Source: an uncultured beta proteobacterium (GTDB lineage: Bacteria > Pseudomonadota > Gammaproteobacteria > Burkholderiales > Burkholderiaceae_C). From it: 11,371 nt of DNA. Where the stretch lies: NCBI GenBank assembly GCA_903920405.1, contig CAIXMC010000050.1, positions 1 to 11,371 of the forward strand, written 5' to 3'. The first letter of the stretch is position 1. Each line of letters begins with the position of its first letter. The notes under the pieces were generated by a model that worked only from the letters and a program-made list of their open reading frames with translations, had not been told where the DNA came from and ran no database searches. The position numbers were made by a program, and so were the translations under genes. Below, in pieces: positions 1-5,427 of the stretch.

Positions 1-20
1 CTGCTATCAAACGTCAAGGG

Positions 21-28
21 GGGATCTA
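21..28. repeat. Target site duplication, left copy
   Basis: GGGATCTA lies directly before the left terminal repeat and is identical to the copy at 124-131. The preceding G is also shared with the last base of the element, so a 9-bp reading is possible, but 8 bp keeps the C...G symmetry of the ends. Confidence 0.85.
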
Positions 29-123
29 CAGGGTGAATTGGTTCTCTTGAAATCCTCCTACGAAGAACACAAATATATTGCCACGCCACTCGCTTTGAAA
101 ACAGGGAGAACAAATTCACCCTG
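29..123. mobile_element. 95-bp MITE with 18-bp terminal inverted repeats
   Basis: The left end (29-46) reads CAGGGTGAATTGGTTCTC. The reverse complement of the right end (106-123) reads CAGGGTGAATTTGTTCTC, so 17 of 18 positions match. The element is flanked on both sides by the 8-bp direct repeat GGGATCTA. It is too short to carry a transposase and must have been moved in trans. From memory, ends starting CAGGG with 8-bp target duplications fit the ISAs1 (H-repeat) family. That assignment is an inference and no ISAs1 transposase is visible in this window. The element is open in frame 2, so a misleading reading frame runs through it into the OmpA domain. Confidence 0.85.
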
Positions 124-131
124 GGGATCTA
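124..131. repeat. Target site duplication, right copy
   Basis: GGGATCTA follows the right terminal repeat directly and is identical to 21-28. Removing one copy together with the element restores the OmpA-domain reading frame. Confidence 0.85.
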
Positions 132-403
132 AACGGTTACGGTATGACAACACAAATCTTGCGTTGGACAGAGCAAGAGCAGTTCATGCGGCATTGGTGT
201 CAGGTACTGCGTTGGCGGAGTATCGCAACGTTCTCAATCAACCTTTGTTTTCATTCAGTTCTTATGCCGACACCCGACCACTTCCCCAAATGGAGGCCTC
301 TGACGCAAGAAATCGACGTGTTGATTTAAAGATAGTATTAACTTATCGACCTCTTGAGGTTTATGCGCCTTCTCTTGGAATTAAGCTGCACTGAATTTGA
401 ACC

Positions 404-1808
404 ATGATGTTGAACCTGGCTTTTCCATTGTTACCCCTTGAACTACCACATTTGTCTGTCGTATTAAAAAATATGGGCGGTGAAGCTGTTCATGTTCCGT
501 CAGATTATTTATCGCTAGGCGACCGTCTGAGACAAAAAATAATTGCAGGCAGGGCATCGAATTACGACAATCTAACGCGATCAGATTATAAAAATTTACC
601 TTATTCATTTTTTGTCAAGGGTTATGTTCCACTTGAAAAATCAGACCCTGTTGTGGTTCATCATTATTGGTCAAAACTTCTGCCAAGCGTAGCCGAAAAG
701 ACACCCAACAAGGTTAACCGATGGTTATCTATTTTGTTTTTTATTTACTGTGATCGTTTTGATCCCGATGATGTCAGTTTTACGGAGTATGCCCATCAAT
801 TTTTTGAGTTTTCTCAAGCCTACGCGCCCGATTTTGTAAGAGTGTGGCGACGTGCTCATTACAAATATGCCTTCTTCAATGTATCCCAGGCGCCTTCATG
901 CCTGGCACATGACTGGTTGACTACACCGTATGCAGGTATTCAAACATGGCTGGATTCAAAAAAACTCTGGACAGGTTTTTTTTTCAACTCAGTTAATGGC
1001 ACATGCACTGGTTCGACTCTACGATGGTTCTCTGGGTCGTCTAGATGCTGAGCCGTTGGTTAGAAAGTTGATGGTTTGGGTTGAGCAATTCACGACCAGC
1101 CCGGATAAAACAGTGCATCGCATCCCATTTGCCAATGCCGTGCTTTTGCCTTGGCATAATGTCAGTGCGCCAGCCCCAGTTAAAAAAATGCTCATGGATT
1201 GGTTTCTTTGCCACTATGGCGACCCACGCATTCCACAAAAAAATGTTTACCAATGGCAAGGTGTTGATGGGCTTGCAGTGGAGGTCATGCTGGCCTGGTT
1301 GGCGGGCGAAACAGTCAAGGCTTTTGTCCAGATTCTTGAAAAAACGGCTGATGTCACCTGGCGCTACCGGCAAAAATTCTGGATGGCCTATATTGATGCC
1401 AATCATGTGGATGATGCCTGGCTGGCCTTGGGTGATGATGCCTTGCGAGAAGTCAAAATCAATTTGATTCAAAATTATCGACTGGGTTATGGTTCACTGG
1501 ATGGCGCACAAAAAAACCAGTCCGTGCTGATTATAAAAATAAAAAATTTGATTTTTACAGAATGGAGTCATTCTGGCAGTCTGCGTGCTTGCAATATTAA
1601 TAACATCAATGCACCCAAATTGCGTCTTATGCACTACGATGCCGACTTATTGCGCAACATTATTTCACTTGATTTTCATGATGGCGCCAATGAAAATCCA
1701 GAATTACGCCACCATCACCCTGGACGTGGCACCTGGCAAATAAAAGCACGCGATTTTATTCGTCATCATGCAGGTATTTATCTTAGGGATCAAGACATAC
1801 TTCTTTGA
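404..1808 (+). pseudogene. EH-signature (ZorC-like) protein gene, frameshifted at T9
   Basis: Two overlapping reading frames form one protein. The first runs from ATG 404 to about 984; the second continues to the TGA at 1806-1808. They join at the nine-T run at 976-984. With eight T's the reading is WTGFFSTQLMAHALVRLYDG and the product would be 467 residues, slightly shorter than the ZorC in this window (569). The C-terminal part has the EH-signature layout: a Glu in IFTEWSHSGSLRAC (about residue 386 of the repaired protein) and a His cluster RHHHPGRGTW about 50 residues later, ahead of an Arg/Asp-rich helix. ZorC family proteins are DNA-binding effectors of Zorya defence. It follows the OmpA-like gene by 9 nt, matching zorB-zorC order. 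It is more AT-rich than the intact zorC and only distantly similar, so it is not a recent duplicate. No zorD-like gene follows. Sequencing error or transcriptional slippage at the T run cannot be excluded. Confidence 0.75.
976..984 (+). other. T9 run, site of the frameshift in the EH-signature gene
   Basis: Nine consecutive T's mark the point where the coding frame changes. One T fewer restores a single reading frame of 467 codons plus stop. Runs of this length are prone to replication slippage, transcriptional slippage and base-calling error. Confidence 0.8.
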
Positions 1809-2200
1809 GGTTAATGGCTATGTTGGTATCGAAATAACCAGGTGTTCAACCACACGCATATCGTGCTTGCCGTCAAAATAAATGTCCAGCAGGGCATTGT
1901 GAATGGAATTAACAGGCTACGCGAAGAAGATATGTTTGTTGACCATATTGACATCTTGCTTGCGCGAAACCATCGACTACAAAAATCGGAATGGTTCAAT
2001 ATGCTGTCCTCGGAATTGCCAGCTCGTATGAGGTTGTGCATCCGATTTGCAAGTGCTCTGAGGACTTTGAGGTTAACTTTCTCCATGGTGCCGCCAACGC
2101 CAAAGTGGTTGAAATCGGATCGGCAAAAATCATCACTTTAAAGCGACTACATGCCGAAGCTGGCTGATTAGCACTAACTCGCTACGATTTTCGGATAAAT
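1809..2200. other. Intergenic region between convergent genes, no intact gene recognised
   Basis: No convincing gene or terminator is seen here. Short open stretches occur on both strands. On the plus strand, 1991-2167 encodes 58 residues ending in KIITLKRLHAEAG. On the minus strand there is a coding-like fragment, NALLDIYFDGKHDMRVVEHL, closing at about 1827 and interrupted by stops upstream. These look like worn fragments of older genes, but I cannot assign either to a family. The missing downstream partner of the ZorB/ZorC-like remnant would have been expected here and is absent. Confidence 0.5.
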
Positions 2201-2839
2201 CTAGGGCTGTGTAGCGGCTTGTTTTAACCCCTCCGCCGTCGCTTTTGCACCATGCAGACGCAGAGCGGCCACCAGTTCTGCTAATGTGTACGGCGGTTTT
2301 TTCAGGTCATTGAGCGACTTTGCAATCGCCTGACAGGTTCTTGCTGGCGCTGCGTCAAACAGGCTGTCCAAGAACGCACCGGCTTTGATGACCTCGACAC
2401 CAAGTTTGCGGGTGTCAGCGACCGCCAGATGTTTGGTGTTGTCGGAAACGATCACTACCTTGTGCAGTGCCGGGTTATCTTCCTCATCGATTCCGTTCAC
2501 CATGACCAAGGCGGCGGCGATCAGGTGGCGGTCGTTTTCAGGCACCCGAGCGGGGACTCGGGACATGAATGCCGTATCGTCATACCCCGTAATCAGATGC
2601 CCATTGCTGGTGGCCCGTTGAAACGCCTTGAGCCGTTTGTCACCTGACTTCGATGCGTTGGGATGCACCTGTGGCCAGTTGCGCAGGAACTCAGCCTCAA
2701 CATCAGCCGTCCAGTAAGCAAAGTAAAGACCATGCAGCATCAAGTCAAACAGGACATCCGACAAGCGCGATGGCAGCAGCACGCAGGTGTCCAAAATAAC
2801 CAGGGTGTTGCCACCGGGGGAGAGTGGGTGGCGGTCCAT
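2201..2839 (-). CDS. PIN-domain ribonuclease, probable toxin
   Basis: The 212-residue protein carries the acidic residues expected of a PIN nuclease: Asp17 in LVILDTCVLLPSRL, Glu48/Glu50 in TADVEAEFLRNW, Asp103 in PENDRHLIAAAL and Asp133 in VVIVSDNTKHL. PIN toxins cleave RNA using metal ions held by these acids. At 212 residues it is longer than classic VapC toxins (about 130), with a C-terminal extension after residue 140. It lies 9 nt downstream of a helix-turn-helix gene on the same strand, the order expected for antitoxin then toxin. I chose ATG at 2837-2839; a TTG directly before it (2840-2842) is an alternative. The PIN call is firm. The toxin role is inferred from the pairing. Confidence 0.85.
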   Translation of the reverse strand: MDRHPLSPGGNTLVILDTCVLLPSRLSDVLFDLMLHGLYFAYWTADVEAEFLRNWPQVHPNASKSGDKRLKAFQRATSNGHLITGYDDTAFMSRVPARVPENDRHLIAAALVMVNGIDEEDNPALHKVVIVSDNTKHLAVADTRKLGVEVIKAGAFLDSLFDAAPARTCQAIAKSLNDLKKPPYTLAELVAALRLHGAKATAEGLKQAATQP

Positions 2840-2848
2840 CAATGAAAG

Positions 2849-3367
2849 TCACCGACTTTTTGCAAGTGCCTTGACCCGCCGCATCACATCCGCTTCAGTG
2901 CTTTTATAGGCACCGGCCGTTTCACCTTCCGTGCGTAGGTCAGTGGCTTTGCCGGTCACCTGATGCTTGGCTTTCCAGTCCAGCACTGCGGCACGGGATA
3001 CCCGCCTATGGCCACCAGCCGAGACAGTTGCACCCGCAAGCTTGTTCTGGTCGATCAACATGGCGACGTAGGGGCGGCTATACCCTAGCAATTCGGCGGC
3101 CTGGGCTGTGCTGATCAGGTCAGTGGCCGAATCAACCGCTTTCGGCATCTCAATACCCACTGTCTGGCTCTCAATATCAACCAGGTGGCGGATCAATTGC
3201 AGACGGGCGTTGCGGCTTTGTGGTGTGGTGGCCTCCAGAACCTGATGGAGTGCGTTGGCGACCTGATCAGACATGGCTCCAGTCATCGAACCGATAGCAT
3301 CCGCCAATGGTCCGAGTGGGTCGTGGCGGTGTGTTAATGTTTTACCCAGCGTGGTGGCGGTAGACAT
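2849..3367 (-). CDS. Excisionase/MerR-type helix-turn-helix protein, probable antitoxin
   Basis: The 172-residue protein has an excisionase-like DNA-binding domain at about residues 86-135: STAQAAELLGYSRPYVAMLI followed by GGHRRVSRAAVLDW, the pattern of a helix-turn-helix plus wing. The N-terminal 80 residues look helical and could serve in dimerisation. The tail from about 140 is charged and probably flexible, which is where such antitoxins often bind the toxin. The start is well supported: a GGAGGT ribosome-binding site (complement of 3372-3377) lies 4 nt before ATG 3367. The PIN gene follows by 9 nt. An antitoxin of this type would normally repress its own promoter, and three 9-bp tandem repeats lie just upstream at 3408-3434. 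The antitoxin function is inferred from context. Confidence 0.8.
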   Translation of the reverse strand: MSTATTLGKTLTHRHDPLGPLADAIGSMTGAMSDQVANALHQVLEATTPQSRNARLQLIRHLVDIESQTVGIEMPKAVDSATDLISTAQAAELLGYSRPYVAMLIDQNKLAGATVSAGGHRRVSRAAVLDWKAKHQVTGKATDLRTEGETAGAYKSTEADVMRRVKALAKSR

Positions 3368-3399
3368 GGTGACCTCCAGAGTTGAATCGAATCGTGTTC

Positions 3400-3437
3400 A
3401 GTATAAAACGAAAACAACGAATAATACGAAAATTATA
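3400..3437 (-). promoter_or_regulatory. Candidate promoter and operator of the helix-turn-helix/PIN operon
   Basis: Three head-to-tail 9-bp units, ACGAAAACA (3408-3416), ACGAATAAT (3417-3425) and ACGAAAATT (3426-3434), sit 41-67 nt upstream of the antitoxin start. On the minus strand a TATACT (complement of 3400-3405) makes a possible -10 box, and a TATAAT (complement of 3432-3437) is an alternative. No good -35 box is seen at 17 nt from either. The regular spacing suggests binding sites for the helix-turn-helix protein. This is inference from position and repeat structure. Confidence 0.45.
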
Positions 3438-3467
3438 ATGCCTGCAAATGCACAGGTAGTGACTGCC

Positions 3468-3764
3468 TCAAGCACCATCCTGTAGGTGAGCTATTTTTGA
3501 ATCAGAGGCTTGCAATGGAATGCAAGATTGCAATCTTGCAATTGAAAAGGGCCAACGCCCAACATTTGTTTGCCATTTCCGGGTCTCATCAATAAAACCC
3601 TCACTTGTCACTCTGTCTGAATCTGTCCAGACTTTCAGGTCACGCCCTCCAAACGCCAACCACGCGCTGTCTCTCCACTTTTTTGCATTGTGACCGCGCC
3701 AAGTCAGCATCCAATCCGGTGTCTTTTGCACTTGGAAACGGGCATAAAAAAAGGATGAAATCAC
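3468..3764 (-). CDS. Hypothetical 98-residue open reading frame, doubtful
   Basis: A minus-strand frame of 98 codons starts at 3764. The protein is rich in Trp, Arg and Lys (for example WMLTWRGHNAKKWRDSAW) and shows no domain I recognise. It has no evident signal peptide or membrane segment. A perfect 20-bp palindrome (3521-3540) lies inside its 3' part, and no neighbour supports a role. It may be a spurious frame or the remnant of a gene. It is listed because it is the longest open frame in an otherwise empty stretch. Confidence 0.15.
   Translation of the reverse strand: MISSFFYARFQVQKTPDWMLTWRGHNAKKWRDSAWLAFGGRDLKVWTDSDRVTSEGFIDETRKWQTNVGRWPFSIARLQSCIPLQASDSKIAHLQDGA
3521..3540. repeat. 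Perfect 20-bp palindrome
   Basis: TGCAAGATTGCAATCTTGCA equals its own reverse complement. A further TTGCAA occurs just before it at 3510-3515, and the palindrome itself ends in CTTGCA followed by A, so the local sequence is built from repeated TTGCAA half-sites. It could be a protein-binding site or a recombination site. There is no U-run after it, so it does not look like a terminator. Confidence 0.6.
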
Positions 3765-3845
3765 CCTCTAACGCGCGTCCCTATTGCGTTGGTAGCTATA
3801 TTAACAATAGCAATTCAGGCGTGGCATGACGCTGTGCGCATCAAT

Positions 3846-3871
3846 ACAGCGGTGACAGGTACGACCGCTGT
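3846..3871. repeat. Inverted repeat, 8-bp stem
   Basis: ACAGCGGT (3846-3853) pairs perfectly with ACCGCTGT (3864-3871) across a 10-nt loop. Including the last stem base, four T's follow on the plus strand (3871-3874), so a weak terminator is possible, though no plus-strand gene ends just upstream. Confidence 0.4.
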
Positions 3872-3970
3872 TTTCGGCATGACCTCCTGGCAGTGAATGC
3901 TTCTGTTCGTAGCACAATGCAGTCTGACACAACAATAGCATTGCGATGCTCCTTTGATAACCCATTCATT

Positions 3971-3990
3971 CCAACAGGCAGCACTGTTGG
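3971..3990. repeat. Inverted repeat, 7-bp stem
   Basis: CCAACAG (3971-3977) pairs with CTGTTGG (3984-3990) around the loop GCAGCA. It lies 44 nt before the start of the Sel1-like gene and has no T-run. It could sit in the mRNA leader or be an operator. Confidence 0.4.
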
Positions 3991-4033
3991 CCGTTGGTTG
4001 GCGCACCTTGGATTCACTCTATCGGACATCAAG

Positions 4034-4702
4034 ATGACTGATTTTTGCCTGGCTACTTCTGAAGACGGCGTTCGTTTCAAACTCAAGAACGATGGCACTT
4101 GGGTGCCTGATGTTGAGATTCAATCTCAGCCTGTAAATACCCAGAATATGGTTGAAGGTAAGCGTTTATTTGATTTGGCAGAAGAATATACCGATGGCAG
4201 TATAAATGTGATTAAAGATGAAAAAAGAGCATTTCAGTTATATAAACAGTCGGCAGAATTAGGCTATATAATGGCATTTTGCAGATTAGCATTTTGTTAC
4301 CGTTTAGGATTAGGCGTTAAAAAAGACTTGAATACAGCTCTTTTATGGGCAAAAAAAGCCATAAAGTCTGGAGAAATATTTGGATATTGGTCGGCTGTAC
4401 TATGTTTTCTTGATGCATCTATGGCAAACGAAGCCAGAGCAATGTTTAATGAATGTTTTTGCGAATATGAAAATGAATTTCTTTGCGATAACCAGAACAC
4501 CAGAAGTATATTGTCTTTGTTTGCAAGATGCGTTATAAATAATGAGATTCCTATAGACAATATTCCTTCATACATTCATTTAGTGATGCAAAGATTTTTA
4601 AGTGATCTAAATAGTCGGAAAAACCCATTGTCAGAATTAGAAGAAGGCCGTCTCGAATACATTCAAAAATTTGTTCCTATGCATCAAAATGGTTTAATCT
4701 AG
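4034..4702 (+). CDS. Sel1-like repeat protein with a SEDGVRF/GTW N-terminal module
   Basis: The 222-residue protein starts with a short module (residues 1-26) containing SEDGVRFKLKNDGTWVPD. One full and one partial Sel1-like (TPR-type) repeat follow at about residues 62-120: DEKRAFQLYKQSAELGY and then LGLGVKKDLNTALLWAKKAI. Sel1 repeats usually bind other proteins. The C-terminal 100 residues are helical-looking and unassigned. The frame stays open upstream to ATG 3893, but I chose ATG 4034 because the module then lies at the very N-terminus, as in the next gene. No strong ribosome-binding site is seen. The body is AT-rich while the module is not, suggesting a chimeric origin. There is no signal peptide, so it is probably cytoplasmic. 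The function is unknown. The gene ends 54 nt before the next gene and lies upstream of zorA on the same strand. Confidence 0.7.
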   Translation: MTDFCLATSEDGVRFKLKNDGTWVPDVEIQSQPVNTQNMVEGKRLFDLAEEYTDGSINVIKDEKRAFQLYKQSAELGYIMAFCRLAFCYRLGLGVKKDLNTALLWAKKAIKSGEIFGYWSAVLCFLDASMANEARAMFNECFCEYENEFLCDNQNTRSILSLFARCVINNEIPIDNIPSYIHLVMQRFLSDLNSRKNPLSELEEGRLEYIQKFVPMHQNGLI

Positions 4703-4756
4703 CAGCTATTAAATTGCAACCAGATGATTTGTAATATAAAATTTGAAAGGAAAATC

Positions 4757-5394
4757 ATGGCAGACCACTTCATCACCATTTCGGAAGACGGCGTTCGGTT
4801 CAGACTACACAGCAATGGCACTTGGGAGCCAGATGCAATTCCTGCAAGCAAAGGGCATATTCGGTTTCGATCAAGTGATTGGGGGATAGTATGGAGCAGG
4901 TCAAGGATAACGAAAGAGATTTAGATTTATCTATCGCTGGTGATTATCTCCATCATAGAACTATCACGACAATAGCAGGTTTACCGGCGCGGGTCAGTTT
5001 TTGGTTTACAAAAAATATGCTTTGGAAGGGAAGCTACTCTTTTTTGTTAACCAATATACCACTAAACATGTTTCTTGATAACTTTGAAATCTTGAAACTT
5101 TCTTTGTCTCAAAAATACGGTGAACCTGATCGAGATACACCCAAAGAAGTGTGGCATCATCCGAGTTATCAAAACGTTCCTATGTCCAAAGGAACGGCTG
5201 TTATGAGAGGTTATCAATCAGTGTTTGAATCTTGGTCAGATAATGAAACACAGATTATCCTAAGTATGACGCAGGGTGAAGATACCCAACCTATTCGAAT
5301 ACTAATGAGCTACATCAGTCTCCGCTTAAAAGCTCTAGGCATGGCTGCGCAAACTCGTCTTCAGTCAGACAATCTATCCACCGACGGTCTCTGA
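4757..5394 (+). pseudogene. Second SEDGVRF/GTW-module protein gene, frameshifted at G5
   Basis: ATG 4757 is preceded at 5 nt by a good ribosome-binding site, AAAGGA (4746-4751). The protein begins MADHFITISEDGVRFRLHSNGTWEPD, the same module as the preceding gene, then reads FRSSDWG. At the five-G run 4881-4885 the frame breaks: the original frame stops at 4921-4923, while the other frame continues DSMEQVKDNERDLDL to the stop at 5392-5394. One added G gives an uninterrupted 212-residue protein with WGDSMEQVKDNE, a pattern seen in small beta-rich proteins of unknown role. A TTG at 4879 in the second frame is an unlikely natural start because it splits this motif. The gene ends 33 nt before zorA, on the same strand, so it may share its transcript. 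A genuine mutation, a phase-variable switch and a sequencing error are all possible. Confidence 0.65.
4881..4885 (+). other. G5 run, site of the frameshift in the second module gene
   Basis: The preceding T and five G's give TGG GGG ATA in the first frame. A sixth G would give TGG GGG GAT, which joins the SEDGVRF module to the downstream body through WGDSMEQVK. The run is short for classic phase variation. Confidence 0.7.
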
Positions 5395-5427
5395 AGTAAT
5401 TTATTCAGTCCTGATTTTTAATCCACG

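Larger units (their letters stand above)
1..394 (+). pseudogene. OmpA/MotB-type (ZorB-like) gene, C-terminal part, interrupted by a MITE
   Basis: This is the C-terminal part of an OmpA-like peptidoglycan-binding domain. It shows a helix motif NLALDRARAV, a strand FSSYADTRPL and the closing DARNRRVDLKIVL, where the Asp and Arg pair is typical of the family. The start lies before the window. A 103-bp insertion (MITE plus duplicated target) splits the gene. Reading frame 1 from the left edge gives LLSNVKGG and then meets a TGA at 34-36, inside the left terminal repeat. Deleting 103 bp joins frame 1 to the downstream frame and gives LLSNVKGGSKRLRYDN, which continues smoothly into the OmpA motif. 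In nature the product should therefore be truncated. The next gene, an EH-signature protein, begins 9 nt after the stop, as zorC follows zorB in Zorya. I infer a second, divergent ZorB. Another MotB-type protein is possible. Confidence 0.75.
3378..4033. other. Long gap with secondary structure but no supported gene
   Basis: Between the antitoxin start and the Sel1-like gene there are about 650 bases without a gene I can support. The stretch contains the antitoxin promoter region, a 20-bp palindrome (3521-3540), an 8-bp-stem hairpin (3846-3871), a 7-bp-stem hairpin (3971-3990), a 5-bp-stem element AGCAT-TGCG-ATGCT (3937-3950), and a 10-bp direct repeat AACAATAGCA (3804-3813 and 3931-3940). The promoter for the plus-strand genes must lie in its right part, but I see no clear -35/-10 pair. 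Confidence 0.5.

Noticed and set aside
38..394. Small intact gene of 118 codons starting with TTG
   Set aside because: Its first 30 or so codons lie inside the MITE and it lacks a credible start. It is the downstream half of a disrupted OmpA-domain gene.
1842..2141. Plus-strand open frame of 99 codons after the EH-signature gene
   Set aside because: No recognisable domain or ribosome-binding site, and competing open frames occur on the other strand. It is treated as part of an unassigned, degraded region.
3893..4033. Longer start for the Sel1-like protein at ATG 3893
   Set aside because: The added 47 residues cover hairpin-rich sequence and move the SEDGVRF module away from the N-terminus, unlike the neighbouring gene.
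5272..5280. CAGGGTGAA, resembling the MITE end (also CAGGGTG at 6334-6340)
   Set aside because: The match is 7-9 bp only, inside coding sequence, with no partner inverted repeat or target duplication.
4879..5394. Independent gene starting at TTG 4879
   Set aside because: The TTG overlaps the Trp codon of the first frame (WG motif) and has no ribosome-binding site of its own. A one-base frameshift explains both pieces better.
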